Source of the DNA: Euglena gracilis
Lineage: Eukaryota > Euglenida > Euglenophyceae > Euglenales
Direction of reading: 5' to 3'
Assembly: GCA_039621445.1 (NCBI GenBank)
Contig: CP154955.1
Coordinates: 55,619,341 to 55,683,340 of the forward strand
DNA length: 64,000 nucleotides
In this document: positions 30,484-43,200 of the stretch, in pieces
Layout: each line of letters starts with the position of its first letter
Position numbering within the stretch: the first letter of the stretch is position 1
Translations under genes and position numbers: made by a program
Notes under the pieces: generated by a model
Databases searched by the model: none
What the model was told of the DNA's origin: nothing
Seen by the model: the letters and a program-made list of their open reading frames with translations, nothing else

Positions 30484-30747
30484 CCCCCCGGCCGGCCCCC
30501 CCCCCCCCGTGTCCCCTCCCCCCACGCATCCCGAACCACCCCCAGAGGGAGATGATGCCAACTGGGGGCCGGGGGAGGGGGGAGTGTGGCTGCGCCTCCC
30601 CGGACCCCCTGCCCCCCGGACCACCCCCCATTCACCTTCACTCCTTTTTTGAGAACACTTCATTTTTCGATTTCCCCCCTGAAAATGGTCGTCAAGTGTG
30701 CAATTTTTTGTTGTGCCCCCCCTCGCACGGGGGACTGCCCCCCCCCC

Positions 30748-31333
30748 CAGGGCAGAACGGGAATCGGCCGAACAGCCAGGGTGGTGGGTGGGGGGAGGGG
30801 TCGACCACCCCCCCCCCCACCACCTCTTCCCGTATTTCCGGGAGCACCAATTTTTGGACCCGAAAAGTTTTTCCGGTGTCTTGGGCGCCGGGTGTTTTCT
30901 TGACCCATTTTGGGACCCCTATCGGGGCCCCCCGAAAACCACCCAAAACCCCATTTTTTCACACCTTCCAAAAATTGGACATTTTCTCAAAATGTTGATT
31001 TTGAGAGGTTTTTGAAGTAAAAAATGCCATTGAAAGTCCAAAAAAGTTCAACGAGAAAAAATGTCAGTAAAATTTGACTGTGCCAAAATTTTGTCCACTT
31101 TTTTTTGACCTTCGTTTTTTTCACCCCCCCCTCCTAAAAAGTACCAGTTTTTAGGACGGAAAATTTTGAGCTTTTTTGTGAAAAAAAATGTAGTTTTCCA
31201 TCAAAAAATCATGTGTTTTGGGTTCATTTTTCAAAAAAAATTTCAAAAATTTTCTGGCCAAAATCCCCGTTTTCCCTAAATCAGTGAAAATGCTCGACCC
31301 TCCCCCCCCACCAGGCCTTCCCGTTCTGCCCTG
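30748..31333. mobile_element. hAT-like MITE, CAGGGCAGAACGGGAA family, 586 bp
   Basis: CAGGGCAGAACGGGAA at the left and TTCCCGTTCTGCCCTG at the right are perfectly inverted. Flanks are C-runs, compatible with but not proving an 8-bp duplication. The interior is closely shared with 33444-34003: GGGAGCACCAATTTTTGG, GCCATTGAAAGTCCAAAAAA, AAATCATGTGTTTTGGGTTC. Confidence 0.85.
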
Positions 31334-31991
31334 GCCCCCCCCCCCAACAGTCAAAGAGCTTTCAGACTTTTTTGTGCAAAAATTTTCCGTGTTTTTTGAC
31401 CCCGCACACAAGTAACTTCAGTATAGAAAGCTCATTTCACAGCGATTCTGAAAATGGAAAAGGAACAGGAACATTTGGTCGGGTTTACCCCCCCCTCCCC
31501 CCGCTTGGGCTATTGGGGACGCCAATTTTTGCAACAGAAGGACCCCAATGGTCAACATTCCGGTCAGGCAGGGCTGCAGGGGAATCCCCAAAACCACCAC
31601 GTGGTGTTAGCCTGCTGGGGTGGGGTCGGTTCCTCTCATCCTGGTGAGAGGGTCCGACCCTCTCACCAGGTTGGTCGGCAATGATGTGGCCAGGATACCC
31701 AGCCTGCCATCAGGGAAACGCCCCTCCGCAAGTCAGATCCACCGCAACTGGGCTGGGGGGTCGAGCTTTGTTACAAACTGTGCAAAATCTGACAAATGCG
31801 AGCGCAACGACATTTTGGCGGAACCAACTCCCGCAATTGTTTTTTAGGGTCCCCGAGAGAAGGCACGGATTTGGGCGGCAAGCCGGGTTTGCATTGGCGG
31901 GTCGAACAAGCACGCGACAGGGGTTGCGGGTGGGTGGTGGGGGGCTTAAGAATTGCTTCCGTCGCATCGCCGTGACGGGGGCCTGGCAGGG

Positions 31992-32128
31992 ATGCAGTCC
32001 CTGACGCCGCGGGCGTGGGTGGCGGTGGGGTGCTCCGTGGCCGCCGCGGCGTGCGTGTGGCAGCAGGTGGTGGGGCACCGGCGCCAGCGGCTGAAGGAGG
32101 CGGCAGAGGACCAAACCTATGACCTGGT
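31992..32128 (+). CDS. GTPase exon 1: start and membrane segment
   Basis: ATG at 31992 is followed by a hydrophobic helix AWVAVGCSVAAAACVWQQVV and a charged stretch HRRQRLKEAAEDQTYDL. The donor is CTGGT followed by GTGCAC, phase 2. An in-frame upstream ATG at 31953 exists, but its extension is not exon-like. Confidence 0.6.
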
Positions 32129-35100
32129 GTGCACGACTGGGGCGTAGGCAGTGTGTGCATGCACATGCCTGTAAAACATAAAAATATGCATTTTAAAACA
32201 CGTCCTACGCACACATGCACATAGTTTTATTTTCATGCGTGCTTGTACTATGCATATGTTCATCAGCACAGCACACACATGTATGTTTGTGTATGTTGCT
32301 TTTGGAATGTTCTCTTTCTTTCTGTCCCCCCCCCCTTTTCTGTTTTTTCTGCTGTTGCCCATGTCAACACCCGCCCCCACATTTACACCGACGGGTCGTA
32401 AACTGTAAACATCTTGATGTATGTGTTTTTTTTTTGCATTGTTGTTACAAATATGACTTTATTGTTGCCTGGAAAAGCGGAGAAGCAAACCACGAGCTGG
32501 TCCTTACTCGCCTGAGGGAACTTCAGGTAAGTTTAGGCAGTTGCCTCGTTGCATTTATTCAGCTTGTGGAGGCAAGCATCTCATGTGCTTGTCCGATCTC
32601 CGGCAATGGGGAGTGATTTCAAGCTGAAATAGAGATGGTTCCTAATAGAAAAGCCGATTTTTGCCTGTCCATTGATCGTTTGACAGTAATCAAGGAAGCT
32701 CCTGACGAATTCACCTGATAATTTTCAGATCATATTGACAGGGATGCTGAAATCAAAGCGAATTTTTTTTGCCTTGAAATGGTTAACATATCTTGAAGCG
32801 ACCACATAAGCTGCTCAAAACCTCGAAACCAGCATTCGAAGTTCTGAGAAAGGAATTGCGTTCTCCAGAGAATAGCAAGCGTTTGGCGAGGCACTAAATA
32901 TACGGCACAGCGTCGCAGGGTCACAGTGGTGGAATCGGAATGGACCATACCGCATCGCACAGCACCACACCACACCACACCACACCACACCACACCACAC
33001 CACACCACACCACACCACACCACACCACACCACGCCACACCATACCACACCACACCACACCACACCACACCACACCACACCACACCACACCACACCACAC
33101 CACACCACGCCACGCCACGCCACACCACGCCACGCCACACCACACCACACCACACCACACCACACCACACCACACCACACCACACCACACCACACCACAC
33201 CACACCACACCACACCACACCACACCACACCACACCACACCACACCACACCACACCACGCCACACCACACCACACCACGCCACACCACGCCACGCCACAC
33301 CACGCCACACCACACCACGCCACACCACACCACACCACACCGCACCGCACCACACCGCACCGCACCGCACCACACCACACCACACCACATCGCACCGCGC
33401 CACACCACTCCACGCCACAAGATAACAAACTGTCTATCTACCCCAGGGCTGAACAGCTGAACAGCCAGGGTGGTGGGTGGGGGGGGTCGACCCCCCCCAC
33501 CACCACTTCCCATATTTCCGGGAGCACCAATTTTTGGGCCCCATATGGGAGGCCCCCCAAAAACCCCTCAAAACCCCATTTTTTCACACCTTCCAAAATT
33601 TCCACATTTTCTCAAATTTTTGATTTTGAGAGGTTTTTGAAGCAAAAATGCCATTGAAAGTCCAAAAAATTTCACAGAGAAAAAATGTCAATGAAATTTG
33701 GTTGTGCCAAAATTTGGTCCACTTTTTTTTCACCGTCATTTTTTTTTCACCCTCCCTCCTAAAATCTACCAATTTTTAACCCTGAAATTTTTGAGATTTT
33801 TTTTTGTGAAAAAATGTGGGTTTCCATTAAAAATCATGTGTTTTGGGTTCATTTTTCAAAAAAAAATTCAAAAATTTTTCTGGCCAAAATCCCCCGTTTT
33901 CCCGAAATCGGTGAAAATGCTGTGGTGGGTGGGGGGGTCGACCCCCCCCCCACACCTCCCGGGTGGGGGGGTCGACCCCTCCCCACCTTCCCGTTCTGCC
34001 CTGATCTACCCGCATTGCAGGTCATTGATGTTTGCGGGTCACCAGAGCGTGTCCCGTGGACGGTGGAGATCGCAACGGAGTACGAGCCGGACCTTGACGC
34101 CCTTGGCGTCTGTGGTGTGCCCAATAGCCCCTCCCTAACTGAACGAGGGTTTGGGTTGGGAACACACACACCCAGTAGTACGATGCCACCCGCGACAAAT
34201 GGTCACACACATACACGTGCACGCGCACACATACACACATACACACGCGCGCACAAGCACAAGCACAAGCAAACACCTAAACCCGCTCCGCCTCCCCCGC
34301 TTGTGGCACCCCGCATTCTGTAAACCCTGCTTGCGGCCGCTGCGGTTTTGTCCCAACCACCAAACCCCGACTTGGCTTATGTTCCCAAGGGAGATGATGA
34401 ACCACACCAGGACAAAATGTGCCAAGAAATCATATGGCTAGCCAAAGTCCTTGGTGGGCATCCCATGAAAATTAAGAAGGTTTTTTTTAATGATCACATG
34501 TCTGTTTTGATTGTGTTGTCCGGATTGCACTTGTGGGGGGCATGCATGTTTTATGTGTCTGCGTGTTTGCGTGTTTCTGTGTTTGCATAAATGCGCCTTC
34601 ACCCCAACATATTATTATGGGATTATTGGGGTTTGGTGGTTTGGGTGGGTTACAAGTCTGAGCTCAGTGTGCACCCAGAAGCAGTCCACAAAAGTGCCTT
34701 TTGCACGGGTCTAACACGTTTTTTTTTGCGTCAAGTTTTGTGCCCATGTTTTCCCAATGTCTGTCTCTATGAACTTCCCCATTTCTGCCACCTCTCTGTC
34801 CATTCGCAGTTCTGGGGGAATTCAAGGTGGGCAAAACGTTCCTCATCAACCACCTCTGCAACCTCAATTTGTGCTCCGTGGAGTCCGCTCACACCCGAGG
34901 TGTGTGTTTAAAAGGTTAGCGATAAACATCGTTTTGTCCTGAGAAAAGTTTTTATGCGCAGTTGGTCTCCTGCAAGCACCCTCCCCAACTCATGATGTGC
35001 AGTTTCAAACCCAGCAGTTGGTTGCCAACCTTCAGGGTTTATTTTGTGACTGGCATCATTTGCTGTTTCCCTGCGCTCACACACAGCGGTGGGGGTTGGA

Positions 35101-38100
35101 AGCGGTCAGTGTGGGGGGGGTTTCCCTGTTAGGTTCGTCGGTTGGCCTCTGTTGGTGAGAAGTTATGACCACAAAGCACTGATTTTTTTTGGCCCACGTC
35201 CGAACATTTGGGGCAAAGGGATTCATTCAGAGCGGTGCATAGCCTCGAAACTCCGAGCACAAAGATGCACAATGCCCAGGTCAGCTCTCCGTTCGGAGGG
35301 TACCCCGTGGGCCTTGACTCTGCTCCCTCCCCTCTTGTTGGCGGGCCAGGCCTCAGCTTCAAACGGGGGCGGCTGCCGCGCAACCAGGTGGTCTGGATCG
35401 ACACTGCAGGGCGGGGGTGCCCGTACGACAGTGTGTGCCGCCTGCACACAGTGTTTTTCGGGCTGACATCCGTTTGTTCCTCACTATTTTTTGAGGTAGT
35501 TTCGTTTTTTTTTTGACAGTTTTTCCAACCCATGACCCGTCCGTATGACAGTGTGCGCAATATGTGCTCCTTTGGACTGTGCTGCGATGTAAACCCCCCA
35601 ATAATATAACAGGGGTATTTTATCATAACATCATATTTATATAATATTATATTAATGTATTATTATTATATTATATTATATTAATATAAGTATAATATTA
35701 TTATGTTAATGTTTTATTATTTGGGCATCTGAAGTCAGGGGCCAAGGGGACGTATATCGTTTTGGAGGAAGGATGTATTGTTCAGGCAAATTGCAAATGC
35801 AATTGCCCAAATTTTGGGTGATTGAAATTAGGGGGGGGGAAATCTCTCCAAAATGCAAAATTGTTGTGCAAAGAAGAGCCCTGGAATGAAAAACAGAAGA
35901 ACCCGGGGAGTCAGCAGGGGGGAAATGCATTTCTCCTTTTTTTTTTGCATTTTTGCGCATTTTTGACATATTTTTTTTATTTTTTTTTTTGCTTTTTGGT
36001 GCAATTTTTTTGTGATTTTCACAATTTTCCGCATTTCTTGACCATTTTTTGCAAATTTTTGCATTTTTTGAATTTTTTGAATTTTTTTTGAAACTGACAT
36101 TTTGCTCATAATCCCATCCAATTATTGGAAATTTGGTGCCATTTTTTTTGGGCAAATTTTGCATTTTTGCATTTTGCAAAAAAAAAATTCGTGATTAGTG
36201 TGCAGTTTCTCCAAAATTTTGAGCAATTTTGCGTTTTTTTTTCCTTTCAAATGTGCATTCATTTTCCAGTTCATTTTTTGCGCATTCCACCCCCCTTGAG
36301 CCGGTTGTAGTGCTTTTGAGGGCATTTTTTGATTTTGTTTGTTTGCCCAAATGACACCCCCCCCCCCACCTCTGTCCAAGAAAATACTGAATTTGGAGGT
36401 TAATTATTTTTGGGGTTTTTGTAGGCAAACCCTTTTACCTTTTTGTGTGGTCTCTCTGCCTGTCACTCTCCTGGTATTCTGCTGTACAGCCCGGCGCGAG
36501 ACGGTGGAGGAGCGCAGCAGTGCGGAAAACCTCCTGAGCGAGCTGGCATACGGTCTGGCGGACGTCCGCATTGTTGTGGTCTCCAACTGCAAGCTCCGGG
36601 TCCTCTGTGCGCTTTTTTTTGCTGCGTTTCGAATTTTATGCACGGGTTATTGATTCAGTGGACGTTTATGTGCACCTGATCTGTGTGCGTCTGTTTGTAG
36701 GTGTATGGCATAAGTGTGAGTGCGTGCGTGCGTGCGTGTATATGTGTGCGTGTATGTGTGTGCATGTGTGCGTGTGTGTATGCATGTTCACGAGTGAGCA
36801 GGGAAGCCCTTCGTCATTGAGATAGGTGGTAAGGAGGGGGGTCCAACCTCCCCCCTCGGGGAGGGTCAAGGTGGTGGGGCGGGGGGTCCAGACCCCTCTC
36901 TCTCTAGATGTTGGAATGCGTGGAACGGGGGATCTGGTCCCCCCCCTTGGCAGGTTCCGAAAACGGTGAAAAAAGTCTTCTGGTTCTCACTGTTAAGCAT
37001 ATTGAGCACCTTCCCCTCTTTCCACCAGGGAATTCCTTAAAGCGGACCCCACCCTGCCCCGGGGGGGTCCAACCAGCACCTTTTTTTACGGCCGGCTGGA
37101 CCCCCCCCCCTAGGGGTCTTTTAGCCTTTAGAAATTCCCCGATTTCAACCTTTTTGGATGTTTGGCCCCAGTCAATATGGGCGTTTTTTTGCAACTCTTG
37201 ATAACTATGGAAAACGCCGGATAACTGCGGATAACAATTTGACTCCCCCTACTCCGGATAAGCACCAATCCTCGCATAAATTGATCATTTTAGATTTATT
37301 TCAAAGAAAATGTGGTTTCTGGTATCTGGCTTTTGCCCGTCCACAGAGCCGAAAATTTCGCTTTCCCCTTCAGTTTTGAGGAAAGAGGGAGGGGTCCGAC
37401 CCATCCCCCTCTCAGGACTTCCCATTATGTCCATGTTCCTAGAGCTGGGCATGCGCACACATCACAGACACATAATTTTCTGCCAAGAAATTGCCCAACA
37501 CATCATCATCAGCCACGTGCCTTATTGGGGTGGTACAGGACCAAGAGTTCATCCTCTCCACCCACAAGCAGATAAAGGAGGATGCCCGGCCTGGCAAGGT
37601 GTGGAAGGCTGGTGGAGAGCACTGGGTGTTCAAGCGGACTTCCCTGCTTGTAATCCAGGTTTTGAATAGTGCTGAGCCCTTAATGGGACTTGCACGTAAT
37701 GGACGGCCGAAAAGGTTAGCATTGCAAATCTCGCTTAATTTATAATTTACAATTTTAAATTACATGGTCAGGAGCATCAAACTTCTTGATCCAAATACAC
37801 TTTTGGTACCGTTCTAGCCTCATTTTGCTTCTGTCAACTTTTTTGCCAAAACTGTCGCTCAATGACAATTTGACTGATTTTCCCCGCTGCTCGACCGTTG
37901 GCACCGCTTAACCGGTCGGCGATTCCGCAAAGGTGAGCTTTATATTTGGTGGTTTGCTGAAGGGTATGCACATTTGGGGTGGTATGTTTCATGTGTTTTC
38001 CTTCACATGAGGCGTCGCGCCACACCCACACAGGACCTGCTCATCGTGGTCCACAATTACAGCCGCATCGGCGACCCCAAGGTGCTCCAGACGGCGTTCC

Positions 38101-40188
38101 AGGTTTGCTTTGGCGAGCATCTCCCTGCGCATGGCCGAGAGAACTGACCCCTCACAATTCCGCTTTCGGCATTAAACCCAAGACCGGAAAAGACACCCTA
38201 CTTTTCCAACTCCTTGGGGCGAATTGATCCGCAGGTATTGTGTTTTTAAGGCAGTCCCCTCCACAAAAGTCCAGGCAATTTAAGGGCGTCGAAAGGCCTT
38301 TTTAGGCCCTTCAACTTTATTTTTTGAAACTACCGAGGGGGGGGGAAAATTTTTCCCTAGAGAAAATTTGCACGGACAAATTTCGCGGAAGCAAACCCCG
38401 CGAAATATTTCCGGACATTTTTAAGGAATTCCTCGAAATTTTTGTCCGTGTATTCCCTTTCAGGCCATTTTTGCTTCACAGAAATAAAATCCCGCGAAAT
38501 ATTTCCGGACATTTTTAAGTAATCCCGCGAAATTTGTCGTCCGCGAAATTTGTCGCCGCAAAATTTCTCTGGCACAAAATTTTTCCCCCCCCAGTACCGA
38601 GGATGGCCACCAGAGAGAATTTTGCCAGAATGAATGTTTGAAGGTTGTCCAAGGCGCTTCAAAAAATGCCTGCCCACCGCCAACTCCCCCCCCCCACCCC
38701 CACGGCGCACGTGCATCACAGCCAGGGAGCTGCCGAGGGCTTCTAAGGGTTGGTTGTATGGATGCATTCAGTGCATCCACTTCTCAAGGCATGCCTGACC
38801 CCACTACCCCCTTGGGGTGACTAACTGCTATTTTTTTTCAGAGCCACTGATGATTTTTGGCTTCGGGAACCGCCCCCCCCCCCCCAGACGGTTGGTGTCA
38901 GCTGGGACCGGCAGAAAATGGCCCAACTGGCGCCGAAGGCGCTGAAAAAATTGTGAATCCATTGATTTTTGAGCCGGAGTGGGCAAGTTGGCAACCCCCC
39001 CCCCTCCCTCGGGTCTAATGGGTTGGAAGTGGGCAAGTGGGTTTTTGAGAAATGACTGACTGGTTTTCTTGAAAGTGGAAATTGACCCCTCCCCTCCTCC
39101 CTCGGTGGTTGGTAAGTTTAGTGCCTAGCAGCATTTTTCGACATATTTTTGATACCATGAAGTGCCCCAAAGCACAGTTGCAATTTTGGGGTGAATTTTT
39201 TCGGCCTGGTGCTTCGCACTGTGCCAAAAATCAACCGCGTTGTGGGAATATAATATATATTACATTTTAAACATTAACGTGCTTTTTCACAATTTTGGCT
39301 TTCTGTAATTTTTTGTTCGGGGGGGGGTGGCGTACCCCACGGCAGGCAACATATGTCTCATAGGAGGATGTGGTGCGGCGGTTCAACATCCAGGAGGTCC
39401 GCATCCCCTACCGCTTCCACGATGCGGCCCAAAAGATCTTGTGGGTGGACCGGGTCCTCCCTTCCCCCTGCACCTCCTCTCCTGTCTGCATTCTGCATTG
39501 ACATTGTTATTTGTTGTGTTGGTGCAGCATAGGTGTTGGTATTGGCGTCGGTGTTGCCACTCGTTACATTTCACAAAATAATAAAGAAGTTATATCATCA
39601 ACCACACTGTTTCGGTATTCATTTTTTTCACCTCATACGAAACAGCCAGGCAAGCCAAGCAGCATGCCCTCCTTGAGCTTTGGGGAGGTGGCGCTTGTTT
39701 CTTGGTAGTGGATCATTCTGACCCAACCTGCTCTTCTGCCATCCCCCAGAGCGACGTCCCCATCTACCACCTCTTCCTTGGCCAAGAAGGGACCCCCGCT
39801 GGCAACAAGTATGTGACACTGGGATCTGCTTCCTGTGTGATGTCGGGACGGTGTGAGTAGAACGTCGTCCACTCAAAGGAGACTCTATGGGAGGGTCCAT
39901 TCTCCAGCAGCATCTTCCACATTGTAACCTTGATTGTACCCCCCCCCAGGTGCTTCAACCTGGGTCCGGTACGGGAGGATCTCGGAACAGGGGTGGGCAG
40001 GTCAGCCTTTTTCCTGAGCTGGACCGAAACTTGTTCAGTTGCCCCGCCCTGGTTGCGTACATTTTGTGGAAACCAAGCACATACATGTGCGCGATGCATG
40101 CATGCTGGCACATGCGCCCGCATGCGTGCGCGCACGCACGCACGCACGCACGCACGCAAACACGCACGCGCGCACGCACACACGCACG

Positions 40189-40224
<36 letters not shown>

Positions 40225-43200
40225 TATCGCCCAAAGAACGATGCAAATCACAATGCACAAGGGGGGTTGGGTATGTTCGGCACAGAAGGAGGCCACTTTC
40301 AATCTTTCTGTGAATGTGTGAGTGCCTTTGGTGCCTGTGCGCCGGGCTGCAGGTTTAATGAGCAGACATTCAACGCCATCTTCGACCTCTGTGTGGACCG
40401 CCTCGGCTACCACATCCGTCACAACTTTGTGGAGGACGCCGTGCAGCTAGCCAACGCCGGTGTGCACACAGCTGCTCTTCGTGGTCGCCATGCATGCATG
40501 GGTGTGGGTGTGAGTGTGGGTGGGTGGGTGTGTGCATTTGTCAAATACCGGGCATGAACAATTAATCCCGTTCGGGGGTTCCGAACGAATAATCGACCAG
40601 TCGACCAGTCGTCCCAACCTTGCCCCAATGACAAAATCCCCTTGTGTGTTAGACATGGATGGCCCACGCCTTATGGGGTGTTCCCCCCGCGTCCCCCCCC
40701 CCCCCCGAGTCCCCCCTGCGTCCCGGATTCAGTCGGCAGGTTTTTTGTAGACCAAAGGAAAATTTCACACAAATTTGGGTGATGCCAAAGAAAATGTGTG
40801 GGGGTGGTTGAGCCACAGTTCCCCCTCGAATAGTTGGGCAACAAAGGGGATTTGCCCTCCAAAACGGGTGGGTTACACAAGGGATTTTGTTATTTTAGGG
40901 CCCTCGACCAGTTGGGCAACAAAGGGGATTTGCCCCCCAAAACAGTTGGGTTACACAAGGGATTTGTGCTCCAAAACGGGTGGGTAACACAAGGGATTCT
41001 GTTATTTTGGGGGCCCTCGAACAGTTGTTTTTTTTTTTTGGTTGTTGGGCAACAAAAGGGATTTGCGCCCCAAAACGGGTGGGTGGCGCAAGGGATTTTG
41101 TTATTTTGGGGCCCTCGAACAGTTGGGCAACAAAGGGGATTTGCCCCCCAAAACGAGTTGAAAACATTTATGTTGTTTTTGGGGCCCGCAAACATGGGCG
41201 GTCACGTTGTGGGGGTCGACCGAGGGCGACCAACCTTGCAAAAAGTGGGGGGTCCGGCTCTGGGGTGGGGGTCGACCATGGTCGCCCTCGGTCGACCCCC
41301 ACAACCGTGGCTCGGTCGCCCTCGGTCCCCCCCCCCCCCACGACCGAGGGCGACCGTGGGCCGACCATGGTCGACCCCCACAACCCCCCCCCCCAGGCCA
41401 GATCCAGGAGCCGGGGGTAATGGCCATTTCTGTTGACCTCCCCGCCAGATTTTTAGGGAGGTTGCGCCCCCAGGGAGTAACCCCCCCCCCCCAAATAACA
41501 CCCCCCGGTGTGTTATTTGGGCATCCAAACTGGGGCCCGGGGGGGGGTGTTATTTGGGGGGGTTATTTTTACATGGAAAACCAAAGGAAAACAAGGGGGT
41601 GGGTGTTATTTGGGCGCTCGAAATCGGCCCCCGAGGGGGGGGTGTGTTATTTGGGGGGGGTTATTTGGGTGGGTGTTATTTGGGAGGGGGGTTTAGCCCC
41701 CCCAAATAGGACCCTCCCATAAATGGACCCCCCCCAAAATAAAACCCCCTCTGGACGTTCCGAGCAAAAACCCATGAAATGGCCCCCCCTGAATAAGACC
41801 CCCCTGTCCTTCCGAGAAATTCTTCAGCTGCCTCTCCCAACAATCCATGAAGCAAGTCTTCAGCAATAGCATTTTGTGCCATGTCCATGTCTATGAACGT
41901 AAAATGACGTGAGAATCATTGCTCAAAGGGGTCATCCCACAATAATTTCCAAAAAAAACATTTTCCAGCAAAGATCCATGAAATGGACTCCCCCATGAAT
42001 AAGACCCCCCCCCCCTCAGGCTTTCCAGCAACCGACCCATGAAATGAACCTGGGGTCTTATTTTTGGGGGGTTTAGGGCACTTTCGACCCCCCCCCCAGG
42101 TTGGGATTTTTTGAGTTGCAATGCTATCGCACACTCCGAACACCGGAAGCACCATGGGCTGAACGGCCATTTTTAAGGGAAACTTGGCTGGTGATGGGGT
42201 TGGGACACAAAGCTGACCCCCCCTCTAGGGATGTGCCTGTTGTGAACACAGGAAACCCATGCACAAGGGACCCCCAGGGTTGTTAAAAGCCTGATGCTGT
42301 CCCCAACAGTTTTAGACATGGAAGACAGTCAGCAAAGAACCTGAAGGTCAATGTCGTGCCTGTATGTACCTGCACCTGCATCTGTCCGTGTTTTTCCCCC
42401 CCGCAATGCCAGATACCTTGGACCGCGTGTTTTCTCCTGCGCAAACCATCTGGGTTGTGGTTGGGCCCACATAGGACCGACCAACCAACGAGAACAAGCA
42501 GAGTACCGGTCAAGGTTCGAACAGGGCTGAAATTCAAACACTCGGAAAATGTTTTCGTTTTGACATTTTTGGGGGATGAGCGATGGTCCAAGGATGCCAG
42601 GGATCAATTGTTTTCCTGCGGTGTCGACCTGTTTTCGCGAAGAAATCCCCATCTCTTGGGGTTTTTCCTGGGTTTACTGCGCTTCTTTTTAACTCGGAAG
42701 ACCCTCGGGGGGGTCTGGAGGGTTTCCGCCAGGCTCCGACCACGTCTGTGTACACAGACAAAAAGGGCCAGAGACGAAAAACAGCGCCAGGCCAGAAGAA
42801 GGGATAAAAGGCACCAAACAAACAGCCACAGTGCACACAAGAGGTCTGGAGGGGTCCGCCCCAGGGTCCGCCTCTGGCGCCCAAATATTTTTCATAGTCT
42901 CCAGAGGGCTAGGTTTTTGGGGGCCCCTGGGGCCTAAAAAGGAGCCTGGTCATGGTGTCCCTTGAGCCGAAATGGACCCTATTCTCCTGGGGGGTCCCGC
43001 CAGCCAGCAGCCTTTTTCCACCCCTGAACCCTTTCTCCCCATTGACGAGTTTATTTCCTGTTCAGCCGCCCGAAGGGCGTTTGGAAGTTGCTCTTGCAGT
43101 TGCAAAAATAGGTCAAAAATGGGCTACCCAGGGCAAACTTTTGGTCAAAAGCTAATTGCCAACAAACATCTTTTTTTTATTCAACACAATTGGAACTTTT

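Noticed and set aside
32730-33513. Long ORFs of over 150-230 codons on both strands
   Set aside because: They translate the CCACA satellite into repeating Val-Trp-Cys-Gly or Thr-Pro-His. There is no start context and no exon-like composition.
40826-41160. CRISPR-like array
   Set aside because: The roughly 80-bp units are contiguous tandem repeats without unique spacers, in a eukaryotic intron.
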